Positions 1 through 6,927 of a stretch of 64,000 nt of DNA are shown one piece after another (the first letter of the stretch is position 1; every line of letters starts with the position of its first letter). The translations under genes were made by a program, and so were the position numbers. The DNA is taken from assembly GCA_018238155.1 (NCBI GenBank), contig JABCTZ010000045.1, forward strand, positions 36,452 to 100,451, given 5' to 3'. The notes beneath the pieces were generated by a model. That model ran no database searches. It worked only from the letters and a program-made list of their open reading frames with translations, and had not been told where the DNA came from. This DNA is from Candidatus Heimdallarchaeota archaeon (GTDB lineage Archaea > Asgardarchaeota > Heimdallarchaeia > JABLTI01).

Positions 1-205
1 ATAAGTATCCTGCTTGCCAACTTTTATCGTAATCTTTACTATTAGCTACGATTTCAATTAAATCTTGAATAGGTTTATCTGAATAACCAATCAATTTAAG
101 TAGATTAGGTGATTCCCACCAAAGATTATCCACTCTCAGATATTTAATTTGATTAATTGATTTTCTAAATTCATTTTCATTTAATTCCACTCTAATTACA
201 TCCAT
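1..205 (-). CDS. Hypothetical protein, 3' end outside the window
   Basis: An open frame on the minus strand begins with ATG at 205-203 and runs without a stop to the window edge, so only the first 68 codons are present. The visible protein starts MDVIRVELNENEFRKS and is acidic and soluble, with no membrane segment and no motif I recognise. It lies upstream of, and in the same orientation as, the membrane protein gene at 843-325, with an intergenic region of about 120 bases between them. Function unknown. The coding call rests on frame openness and a plausible ATG only. Confidence 0.5.
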   Translation of the reverse strand, partial: MDVIRVELNENEFRKSINQIKYLRVDNLWWESPNLLKLIGYSDKPIQDLIEIVANSKDYDKSWQAGYL

Positions 206-324
206 TTCCTAATTCAAATTGAATAATAAGTTATAATATTAGCTTTTGATATATGTAAATCTCATCCTAAAAGCTTTTCAAGCATACTAAAAAGACTTCT
301 CCAATTTTCTAATGATCCTTGTAA

Positions 325-843
325 CTATTGTGTGTCATCATTCGGAAGAATAATTAAATCTTGAAAATCAGTGATTCGCATATTTTTATCCAGCTCCATC
401 TGTTGCTTTTCAGCTTTCTTTTCTTCCTGTATATCCTCTTCTGTTGGAAATATCTTCCACCAAAGTTTCTTAATTTGTTTAGGAATGACTATAACAGTAA
501 TACCAAATAAAATACCACAAACAAGAAAATATCCAAAAATATTAGAAATATATTTCCAATCTTCGCGTAATAGATTTCCCCATTGAGAAATATCCTCACT
601 ATTAACAAATAACCGTAATAATTGACCTGAAAATACCACATAAAGTAATGATACAAATGCACCTAATGTAAAAATAAATAGCACAACTAATAGGAGATAA
701 CCAATCTTCTTTATGGTATTCGTAAACCATATTTTGGTATTATATAAGAGAAAAAGAAATAATACATAATTTCTTCTTTGTCTTAGTTTTAGATCTCTCT
801 TAATTAGAAATTCATTAAATTCCCTATTGTTCAATAATGTCAT
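325..843 (-). CDS. Two-pass membrane protein of unknown function
   Basis: The predicted protein has 172 residues. It has a basic N-terminal segment (residues 1-40), a strongly hydrophobic stretch at about 46-74, a short polar loop, a second hydrophobic stretch at about 100-120, and a charged C-terminal tail rich in Lys and Glu. This predicts a small integral membrane protein with two transmembrane helices and both ends on the same side. I recognise no family. The ATG at 843 is preceded on the minus strand by an AT-rich region suitable for a promoter. No partner gene is apparent. Confidence 0.6.
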   Translation of the reverse strand: MTLLNNREFNEFLIKRDLKLRQRRNYVLFLFLLYNTKIWFTNTIKKIGYLLLVVLFIFTLGAFVSLLYVVFSGQLLRLFVNSEDISQWGNLLREDWKYISNIFGYFLVCGILFGITVIVIPKQIKKLWWKIFPTEEDIQEEKKAEKQQMELDKNMRITDFQDLIILPNDDTQ

Positions 844-1040
844 AATTACACCTATATAAACAATGGAAAACCTGAGTATAAAAGGCGTTTTATGGCAAAA
901 TTTGTAATCAAAAATTACAACAAAAAATGCGATTATATTATAAAAGAATATTCAATTCAGCAAATTGAATTATTAAAGAGCTGATTCTATTAGAAAAAAG
1001 TTATCCCTAGAAGGGATAACGAAATTTTGAAGATAAAAGA

Positions 1041-1166
1041 TCATTCATCTTCTTCATCTTCAGGATTAAGTTGTCTGCTGTGATTGTCAATATCATCCTT
1101 ATAAGCAGAATTGTTGGGATTTTTCACGTTAGATCTTTGATCATTTCGAGATTGTCTTTTAGACAT
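1041..1166 (-). CDS. Very small acidic protein with an N-P-N-N-S-A-Y motif
   Basis: This 41-residue frame starts MSKRQSRNDQRSNVK and ends in an acidic tail (PEDEEDE). It contains NPNNSAY followed by DNHSRQLNP, which looks like two halves of a short repeat (N-P-x-N, then Q-L-N-P). A purine-rich tract, rc AAAGAGGTG, lies just upstream of the ATG and acts as a strong Shine-Dalgarno site, which supports translation. The low-complexity, highly polar composition predicts a disordered protein. I have a vague memory of similar NPNNPAY-type small proteins in many organisms but cannot confirm it. Function unknown. Confidence 0.5.
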   Translation of the reverse strand: MSKRQSRNDQRSNVKNPNNSAYKDDIDNHSRQLNPEDEEDE

Positions 1167-1429
1167 TATGATTTTCACCTCTTTTTATTTTATTAAAAAG
1201 AAACAATAAACCACATGCTTCAAGAGTTTGTCTTTATAAGGAAACAGTTTTTGTATATATGTTTACACCTTTTCTTGAGCAAACATTACTATGAAGCACT
1301 TGAAATTCACCATTTCAAGGCAAGTAATCTAATAATTACTCAATACAAAAACGTTCAACCAACATTAAAAACCTTTACAAATTCACTTCATGACTTCAAC
1401 TTTATTTTGTTAATGGCTTGCTCTTTTTT

Positions 1430-1585
1430 CTATTTTCGAATGACCATTGAGCCATTTTCCAAGGTAATAATTAATGTATCACCTTTTTCAATATTCAATT
1501 CTTCGGCAATTTCAAGTGGAATGTTAATCATCAGACTATTATTATTATCCTGAACTTTTCGCTTAAATTTTATCGGCAATATCAT
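1430..1585 (-). CDS. AbrB/SpoVT-like (MazE-type) small DNA-binding protein
   Basis: The 51-residue product begins MILPIKFKRKVQDNNNS and continues with LMINIPLEIAEELNIEKGD and LENGSMVIRK. This is the swapped-hairpin AbrB fold: a beta strand, the helix of IPxEIAEEL, the turn G-D, and a final strand. Such proteins bind DNA as dimers and are often autoregulated antitoxins or regulators. No toxin gene is adjacent on either side, so this may be an orphan regulator. It is transcribed divergently from the tnpB region and shares a 70-base intergenic space with it. Confidence 0.7.
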   Translation of the reverse strand: MILPIKFKRKVQDNNNSLMINIPLEIAEELNIEKGDTLIITLENGSMVIRK

Positions 1586-1615
1586 TCACCAATATAAAAT
1601 ATGATAATGGAAGCA

Positions 1616-1652
1616 TTTAAATATTATTATTACCAATTGGTTATATGGTGGT
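1616..1652 (+). promoter_or_regulatory. TATA box, palindrome and Shine-Dalgarno site before tnpB
   Basis: TTTAAATATT at 1616-1625 is a good archaeal TATA box about 36 bases before the ATG at 1656. A perfect 10-base palindrome ACCAATTGGT lies at 1632-1641, where an operator could overlap the transcription start. GGTGGT at 1647-1652 matches the anti-Shine-Dalgarno sequence, though it sits close to the ATG. Function is inferred from position only. Confidence 0.4.
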
Positions 1653-1655
1653 AAA

Positions 1656-1892
1656 ATGTCTTCATATTTCAAAAATTATTATTTCAAAATAACTCTCCCA
1701 AAAAGCAAAGAAGAATACTTGGGCAATTTCAAAGATTTAATAGAGACAGCAACAAGTCAATCACTGGAGAGACTCTGGTCGGAAGAATGGATAATACAGT
1801 TAGGAACAACTACGGTAAAAGCACATTCCATTGTTACTGCAGGACGTATAAACATTGAACAAGAAGGGGAAAAAATATATCTCCCCTCTTGA
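1656..1892 (+). pseudogene. N-terminal part of TnpB cut off by an in-frame TGA
   Basis: This 78-codon frame starts at an ATG with a good ribosome binding site. It is in the same frame as the longer tnpB frame that follows directly after the TGA at 1890-1892. Its sequence (FKNYYFKITLPKSKEEY early, RINIEQEGEKIYLPS at the end) reads as the usual N-terminal strand and helix region of TnpB and flows naturally into the next frame. The simplest reading is one tnpB gene of about 531 codons broken by a nonsense mutation. Alternatively, the downstream GTG at 1893 restarts translation. A sequencing error is also possible. Confidence 0.6.
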
Positions 1893-3254
1893 GTGCGAAT
1901 GGGAATAGCAGAACGTATTGGTAGAATTCTAAGAAGTCAATATAAGAGAATGAGATGTTTCAATGATTGTTTGAAAATCATAGAAATTGTGGGAGTGAAT
2001 GAAAGCGAAAGCAAACTCATTAAATTAATGAACCAGACCTTTAAAGGGTCCAAGAATAAACCATATTATAAGAAAGTGCTACTACTACAAAACATCCGAT
2101 TGATTAAAAATTGGCAACAAAAAATTAGTGTTGATTTTCATATGTTATCTTACTGTAACTTAGTGAAACCAATAATTAAAAATTTTGTTTTTCCTTATAG
2201 TCCAGATAACTACCGAGAATTAGATTATGTTATTAAACATACCAGTATTTGGTTTAAAATCAGACTACCAATAACAACCAATTCCAGAAGCATTAATGAT
2301 TGGGAGTGGATAGAAGGACAAATTCCTATACCTGAAAAACTACAAGAAAAAATTGATGAAAGCACAAACCAACACCCAAAGAAACCAAGAATGATAATAA
2401 AAACACTCAAGGGAGGAAAGGAATATTTCTTTTTCAGTTTCCCTTGGGATTTTAAAAGGAAAATAATGGAACGTAAAGAACGAGCTCGCGCTCTTGCTGT
2501 CGATCTCGGTTTGAAGAAAATTGCTACCGCAGTAGTTTGCGAAAAGGACAAGCAATTATCAAAACCAATCTTCCTCAAGGTTACTTCAAAACAATATCAA
2601 CATATTGAACGATTATACAAACGCCTTCAGGGGATATCTTTACAAATGAAAAGAAAACTTGGAGATCATCGAAGACTGCAAGAAGAACAAGCAAGAATTT
2701 ATAGAAAACTTTCTCGAATAAAACATCAGATTGTACAAACAACTGCTGTAATTCTCATTGACAAAGCGAAGCAATGGAATTGTAATGAAATCATTCTTGA
2801 GGATTTGCGAACTTTCAGTCCTAAGAAGGGATTAAAGAAATGGTCACGACGATTAAATGAATGGTTATATGGACAAATTACTCAAATATTAGAGTATAAA
2901 ACAAAGGAAGAAGGAATTAAACTACTAAAGGTTGCTCCTTGGGGAACATCTAATCATTGCTCAAGATGTACTAACACTCAAGGTTTGAAAGTGATAAATC
3001 CAACTAATCTCACACCAAAAAAAAGTGGGAGATGGTTCTATTGTCCAAATTGTGGATTCAACGTTGATAGAGATTACAATGCAGCTTTGAATATTTTCCG
3101 TGCAAAATTCATCAATTATCGGAAAATAAAAAGTCTTAAAGACACCAGCCCTATCCCCTATACGGAGATAGGAATCCCTTCGCCCAACTGTTCTTGGCGA
3201 AGGTCCAGAAATGACCTAACAACTACTCAAGTGGTGTTAGTGACTGGGGGGTAA
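1893..3254 (+). CDS. tnpB: TnpB, RNA-guided nuclease of the IS200/IS605 group
   Basis: TnpB proteins are RNA-guided nucleases related to Cas12 that help transposons persist. All RuvC catalytic motifs are present, numbering from the GTG at 1893: D204 in LAVDLG, E303 in ILEDL, and D394 in DRDYNAALNI. A zinc ribbon has C356/C359 and C384/C387. The helical bridge and REC-like region lie before residue 190. The last 45 codons run into hairpin-forming DNA, as is usual where the guide RNA overlaps the 3' end of tnpB. No tnpA lies nearby, so the element cannot move by itself. The N-terminus is separated by the TGA at 1890-1892, so activity is uncertain although the catalytic half is intact. Confidence 0.8.
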   Translation: MRMGIAERIGRILRSQYKRMRCFNDCLKIIEIVGVNESESKLIKLMNQTFKGSKNKPYYKKVLLLQNIRLIKNWQQKISVDFHMLSYCNLVKPIIKNFVFPYSPDNYRELDYVIKHTSIWFKIRLPITTNSRSINDWEWIEGQIPIPEKLQEKIDESTNQHPKKPRMIIKTLKGGKEYFFFSFPWDFKRKIMERKERARALAVDLGLKKIATAVVCEKDKQLSKPIFLKVTSKQYQHIERLYKRLQGISLQMKRKLGDHRRLQEEQARIYRKLSRIKHQIVQTTAVILIDKAKQWNCNEIILEDLRTFSPKKGLKKWSRRLNEWLYGQITQILEYKTKEEGIKLLKVAPWGTSNHCSRCTNTQGLKVINPTNLTPKKSGRWFYCPNCGFNVDRDYNAALNIFRAKFINYRKIKSLKDTSPIPYTEIGIPSPNCSWRRSRNDLTTTQVVLVTGG

Positions 3255-3300
3255 AGAAAATTCTTAACCTAAATGAAAAGAACGGTTAGGTTTAGGACCT
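3140..3300 (+). ncRNA. Candidate omega RNA at the 3' end of tnpB
   Basis: Four consecutive stem-loops overlap and follow the end of tnpB. They are CCTATC/GATAGG (3150-3155 with 3167-3172), CCTTCGCC/GGCGAAGG (3177-3184 with 3196-3203, eight perfect pairs), a bulged stem formed by CTAACAACTAC and GTGGTGTTAG (about 3217-3240), and AACCTAA/TTAGGTT (3266-3272 with 3286-3292). Known TnpB guide RNAs lie in this place, with the guide taken from DNA just past the right end. If so, the guide would begin near 3300. The RNA call is inference from position and structure. Confidence 0.45.
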
Positions 3301-3370
3301 TGCGTTTTAAAAAGAGTTGCAATAAAAAACAAATTTGGACAATAGGTGATTTTTTATACCATAGTAAGCA

Positions 3371-3380
3371 TTTATAAAAT
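3371..3380 (+). promoter_or_regulatory. TATA box for tRNA-Leu
   Basis: TTTATAAAAT lies about 30 bases upstream of the first tRNA base at 3407, the normal spacing for an archaeal promoter with a transcription start a few bases before the mature 5' end. Confidence 0.55.
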
Positions 3381-3406
3381 CTAAGTGAAAAAATTCTCTT
3401 AGTTCT

Positions 3407-3494
3407 GCGGGGATAGCCCAGCACGGTCAAAGGCGCAGGATTTAGGCTCCTGTCTCGTAGGAGTACGCGCGTTCAAATCGCGTTCCCCGCACCA
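3407..3494 (+). tRNA. tRNA-Leu (anticodon UAG)
   Basis: The acceptor stem GCGGGGA (3407-3413) pairs with TCCCCGC (3484-3490), followed by the discriminator A and an encoded CCA (3492-3494). The anticodon arm is CAGGA-TTTAGGC-TCCTG, giving anticodon TAG. The long variable arm (CTCGTAGGAG) marks a class II tRNA such as Leu. The T arm GCGCG-TTCAAAT-CGCGT is normal with one G-U pair. The 3' 42 bases are duplicated 8,020 bases downstream, so this gene is the insertion target of the following element. The T-rich stretch 3500-3540 probably terminates transcription. Confidence 0.95.
3453..3494 (+). repeat. attL-like repeat: 3' end of tRNA-Leu
   Basis: Forty-two bases from the variable arm to the encoded CCA are repeated at 11473-11514 in the same orientation with 37 identities. 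The first 12 bases (TCTCGTAGGAGT) and the last 9 (CCCGCACCA) are identical. This is the usual result of integration into a tRNA 3' end. Confidence 0.8.
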
Positions 3495-3595
3495 ATCACA
3501 CTATTTTCTTTTATTTATTGTTTCTTTCATTCATTGTTTTAAACTAAGATGACTTTAAGAAAGAAAAAATGTACTATTATTACAGGAGAAATTAG

Positions 3596-5179
3596 ATGCC
3601 TGCATTCTTACGTTGGGATTCAGATCCATTACTACTCGATCCAACACCACTAAAGCAAAATACTTGGATAACAGCAAATAGATTACTAGCGCAAGAACAA
3701 CAAGAAAAATTTCTTACTGCATCAAAATATCTCTTTTTGTATCCTATTTTGATCCGCAAAATTGATTTTATTTCTGGGGAGCGCATTTTACAATCCTTTC
3801 CATATATCGTACTAGATCAAGAGTGGGCATTAAGAATTAGAAAACAATCACTTGCTCTTGCAGAGAATTCTCACTACTATTTTATGGGTTCCAATATTTC
3901 TAAATCTGTTCGTGGTTGGCAACAGAGAATCATTTCTTACTTGGATGAACAACAGCGACTTCCCTTTCCGCTGTTCCGGTTGGTTCCATCCTTTGAGGAT
4001 TTTTTTCAAAGGAAACTAGCAGTACAATTCCAATCTGCTCGCGGAAAAAACTATTCCATTCCAACAACTCTTACTAAGCAATTAGCTTATTTGTGTGGAG
4101 TTGTTAATGGTGATGGTCATCTCCACCGACATTGGCTCAGAGTTGTAGATGAAACGAAAGAACATATTGAGTTGATTTCTGATTTATTTGAAGAATTATT
4201 TAGTGATTCAGGTGAGATTTTTCTTACTGGCAATGCTTGGAATGTCGAATTACGTTCTTCTTCTGCTGTTCGATTATTTAATTTCCTTACGGACCAGACG
4301 ATTCAGGGAGCAAAATATGATTCACTTAGAGAACCGTTTGTATTTCAAAAACTGGGTGAACCATATCGAAGTTTTTATTGGAGAGGTGTAATGGATGCAG
4401 ATGGTTCCTTTAAGCAACACATTTCATTTGGTAGTGCAAGTGAAAAATATGTAAAAGATTTTAACGACTATCTGCATTCTATTGGTATTCAATCTAAACA
4501 GGGAAAAATAGGTACAACAGCTTTTAATCTCACTATACCGGCACTTTATCGTTTGCAGTTTATCAAACGAATTGGGGTAAATAATCCAAAAAAAAGAGAA
4601 GATATGTTGCAATTATTTTCAAAAATTCGATGCAAATTTAAGGGATTAAATCAAAGAAAATTGCTCGAAGGATTGTATTTCAACTTTCTTGAAATCCCTG
4701 CTCTTAATGTAAGAGGACTTGCTATTCGAATCAAACAATTAAGAGGGGAGAAGACAATAAAAGAACGCAGTCAAGAACTTAGTATTGCAACAAATCAGTA
4801 TCAAGCCTATGAAAAAGCAACTCGAGCAATTCCGATTAGAACAGTACAAAGGTTATTTCTGAAATCTCCAAAAGACCTAATGAATCTCTTATCAAAACAA
4901 ACTAGTCTTTTGTATCAAATAGCATCTTCACAATCAATCAAACTACCAATACAAGTTACAAGTAGTATAATTGAATTATTGAGCTTATTTGAGCCAACTT
5001 CGAATTATGTTAAAATTCTTCTTGAATTACCTCAAATTCAACAATATGTAAATGAAATATTTGGATTACCACTAATAAACAATCGACTAAACAGTAGATT
5101 ACTAGTTACTTTTTGTAGAACTTTTGGATTGTATGAAAAACCAAGTGTATCAGAAATTGATATTGAACCTTTTTGCTAA
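3596..5179 (+). CDS. Free-standing LAGLIDADG-type protein with extra N- and C-terminal domains
   Basis: The 527-residue protein has two LAGLIDADG-like helices, LCGVVNGDG at 166-174 and WRGVMDADG at 262-270. Each carries the acidic residue used for metal binding in homing endonucleases, and they are spaced as in a two-domain monomeric enzyme. Residues 1-150 form an unrecognised domain, so this is not an intein with a host protein around it. Residues about 365-420 look like a helix-turn-helix. It is the first gene of the element, 100 bases past the tRNA. It could cut target DNA to favour element spread or serve as a regulator. A good purine-rich ribosome site precedes the ATG. Confidence 0.7.
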   Translation: MPAFLRWDSDPLLLDPTPLKQNTWITANRLLAQEQQEKFLTASKYLFLYPILIRKIDFISGERILQSFPYIVLDQEWALRIRKQSLALAENSHYYFMGSNISKSVRGWQQRIISYLDEQQRLPFPLFRLVPSFEDFFQRKLAVQFQSARGKNYSIPTTLTKQLAYLCGVVNGDGHLHRHWLRVVDETKEHIELISDLFEELFSDSGEIFLTGNAWNVELRSSSAVRLFNFLTDQTIQGAKYDSLREPFVFQKLGEPYRSFYWRGVMDADGSFKQHISFGSASEKYVKDFNDYLHSIGIQSKQGKIGTTAFNLTIPALYRLQFIKRIGVNNPKKREDMLQLFSKIRCKFKGLNQRKLLEGLYFNFLEIPALNVRGLAIRIKQLRGEKTIKERSQELSIATNQYQAYEKATRAIPIRTVQRLFLKSPKDLMNLLSKQTSLLYQIASSQSIKLPIQVTSSIIELLSLFEPTSNYVKILLELPQIQQYVNEIFGLPLINNRLNSRLLVTFCRTFGLYEKPSVSEIDIEPFC

Positions 5180-5419
5180 AAAGTTCTAAATAAATATAAA
5201 ACTCTATCACACAAATCTTACAAAGTATATGAGGGACGTATTTCCACAGCATTTTTATCATTTAGAACGGTTTAGATGTGTTTTTCTTGATTTTAAAGCA
5301 GTGTATATTTTTCGAAAGTCCAAAAATTTATCCTTTCCTGTTCAGAAGGTGAGAAAGTCCGATTTTTTTCCATTGAAAAAAGAGTTATATTTCAGAAAGC
5401 CCAGCAATTTTCTGCTTTT
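5180..5419 (+). other. Intergenic region between convergent genes, with short direct repeats
   Basis: No convincing gene is present. A degenerate unit is repeated three times: CGAAAGTCCAAAAATTT (5313-5329), GAGAAAGTCCGATTTTTTT (5351-5369) and CAGAAAGCCCAGCAATTTT (5393-5411). The spacing is about 40 bases. Both neighbouring genes end here, so part of it must serve termination. An iteron or protein-binding role is speculative. Confidence 0.3.
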
Positions 5420-6154
5420 TTATGTTAATTCTTTGGCAAATTTCTCTATACAAGCAATCTGTAGTGAATATATCACACAATCTTCTTTCTTTTTTATTGA
5501 TTGACAGATTAACATGTCTTTTCGTATTTTATTCAAATATATCTCAAAGGCTTGAATGTTTTCAGAAGTTACTTCTGCTTTCTGGAATTGTCCTGTGAAA
5601 TAATAGTAAACACCAATTTCTGTTACTTTTTTAATATTGATTAAATCCTGGTGTGGTAGTATATTAGAAATCAAAACGGTATAGAATAATAGTTCTTCTT
5701 CATCAAATTCCCCAGGATATGGTTTGTATTCAACTATTCGACAATTTCCTTGATCATCTAATTGATCTATTCTATCTATTTGTCCTCTATACTTTGTATT
5801 CTTTAGAAAAAATTCTACAGCTACTGGTTCCCAAAAAGTCTTTTGTTGTTTATATCTTTTTATTTCGCTGTCTATGAATTGTTTCTTCCACTGTTCATTC
5901 TTATCTGATTGTCCCAATAGAGGATAGAGATTATTTTGTATATCTTCGCCAAATTTCTGAAAGAATTTTTGCAACCAATGATGTCGTTCTATACCCTCTG
6001 CTAAATTTGATTCATAATCAGAATAATCCTTTCTTACACTTTTTTCTGTTTGTTTATTTAATTCTTTTAACAGATAGAATTTGAAAGGGCATTTTATGTA
6101 TGCAATAAATTCCGTCTTACTTAGATTAGAACTTCTCTTGAGCAATTTCTTCAC
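5420..6154 (-). CDS. Cas4/RecB-like PD-(D/E)XK nuclease
   Basis: The 244-residue protein shows the RecB-family nuclease motifs in order: G54-x3-H58 in AEGIERHHW, D127 in GQIDRID, and E142-Y-K144 in RIVEYKP. Like Cas4 it has one cysteine near the N-terminus (C22 in IKCPFKFYL) and three near the C-terminus (C217, C226, C235), which suggests an iron-sulphur cluster. The spacing of the last three (8 and 8 residues) is wider than in typical Cas4. Cas4 trims DNA ends before Cas1 integrates them. It is divergent from the winged-helix gene that precedes the Cas1-like gene, so the two may share regulation. The nuclease family is fairly sure; the Cas4 role is inference. Confidence 0.7.
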   Translation of the reverse strand: MKKLLKRSSNLSKTEFIAYIKCPFKFYLLKELNKQTEKSVRKDYSDYESNLAEGIERHHWLQKFFQKFGEDIQNNLYPLLGQSDKNEQWKKQFIDSEIKRYKQQKTFWEPVAVEFFLKNTKYRGQIDRIDQLDDQGNCRIVEYKPYPGEFDEEELLFYTVLISNILPHQDLINIKKVTEIGVYYYFTGQFQKAEVTSENIQAFEIYLNKIRKDMLICQSIKKKEDCVIYSLQIACIEKFAKELT

Positions 6155-6235
6155 TAATTCTCGTTGTGAATTTTCTTTTTAAAGTTCAAAATAAGTCATT
6201 TAGCTCTTTTTAAGCATTTTTTGTCATTAGAATAT

Positions 6236-6913
6236 ATGACACTACTAGAAAAACACAAGGAGTTTGGTAATGATATGATTAAATTGACTAATGTAGAACA
6301 ATCTATTGTTTATTTCTTTTTATGGCGAATCATCAATTTAGAAGATGATTGGTTTGAAGGAGGAATTAAGAATCTAGCACAAAAACTAGGCCGGCATGAG
6401 AAATCCATTGCAAATTCAATTAAATCCTTAGAATCAAAGAAAATGATTGCTACCTCAAAAATCAAAAATAGAGTTTGCTTAAAACTCTCACTTTCTGATG
6501 ATGAACTTTATTCTAGATTAGCATTCATTAGTGATACTTTTTGCGCTCCTATATCCATCCAAGACTTGAAAGAGGATCTTGAGAATGAAAACAAGCGATT
6601 AGAAGAAGAAATAAAAAAATATGATAAATTGCTATCAATCCAAAAAGAAGAGGACAGGATAATTGAATCTGTTGCTAAACAAATATCCAGAAAGGATATT
6701 GAAGAATTAGCTAATCGAATTGTTGTTACTAGGACTTATGCTAATATTAACAAAACTCTTGATGAAATTATTCGAGAGGAATTAGAGAATTTTCGAGCTA
6801 AGATGTTTTCGAAGTATGGAAATATCGATGTTAATAAACCTCCAGAAACCAAATTGGATGGTTCTTTAATTTACGATAATTTTTGGTTGAAAGATAAAGA
6901 GGGAGTATCATAA
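6236..6913 (+). CDS. Winged-helix protein with coiled coil
   Basis: Residues about 15-80 form a winged helix (TNVEQSIVYFFLWRI, then GIKNLAQKLGRHEKSIANS as recognition helix, then a wing). A coiled coil follows (DLENENKRLEEEIKKYDK) and a helical tail. I chose the ATG at 6236 because a TATA-like CTTTTTAAG lies about 28 bases upstream (6206-6214), suggesting a leaderless message. An in-frame TTG at 6221 would add five residues. It is the first gene of a plus-strand operon followed after 14 bases by the Cas1-like gene. It could be an element regulator or replication accessory factor; the exact role is unknown. Confidence 0.65.
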   Translation: MTLLEKHKEFGNDMIKLTNVEQSIVYFFLWRIINLEDDWFEGGIKNLAQKLGRHEKSIANSIKSLESKKMIATSKIKNRVCLKLSLSDDELYSRLAFISDTFCAPISIQDLKEDLENENKRLEEEIKKYDKLLSIQKEEDRIIESVAKQISRKDIEELANRIVVTRTYANINKTLDEIIREELENFRAKMFSKYGNIDVNKPPETKLDGSLIYDNFWLKDKEGVS

Positions 6914-6927
6914 AGGTATTTTGAGGT

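Larger units (their letters stand above)
1616..3300 (+). mobile_element. Solo-tnpB element, IS200/IS605-like, non-autonomous
   Basis: The unit contains the promoter region, the interrupted tnpB frame, and a right end with several stem-loops. No Y1 transposase (tnpA) is present. The exact ends cannot be fixed from one copy; the right end probably lies near 3290-3300, after the last hairpin. Confidence 0.5.

Noticed and set aside
1215..1553. Plus-strand 112-residue frame
   Set aside because: It overlaps the AbrB-like gene on the minus strand (1585-1430), which has clear family motifs; the plus frame has none.
1890..1892. TGA in tnpB as a selenocysteine codon
   Set aside because: TnpB is not a selenoprotein, and no residue at this place is catalytic; nonsense mutation or restart is simpler.
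3596..5179. LAGLIDADG protein as an intein
   Set aside because: The sequence before and after the endonuclease part is not a known host protein, and no splice-junction Cys/Ser...HN is seen.
5229..5504. Plus-strand 91-residue frame
   Set aside because: Overlaps the 3' end of the Cas4-like gene on the other strand and has a low-complexity Phe/Ser-rich sequence without motif.
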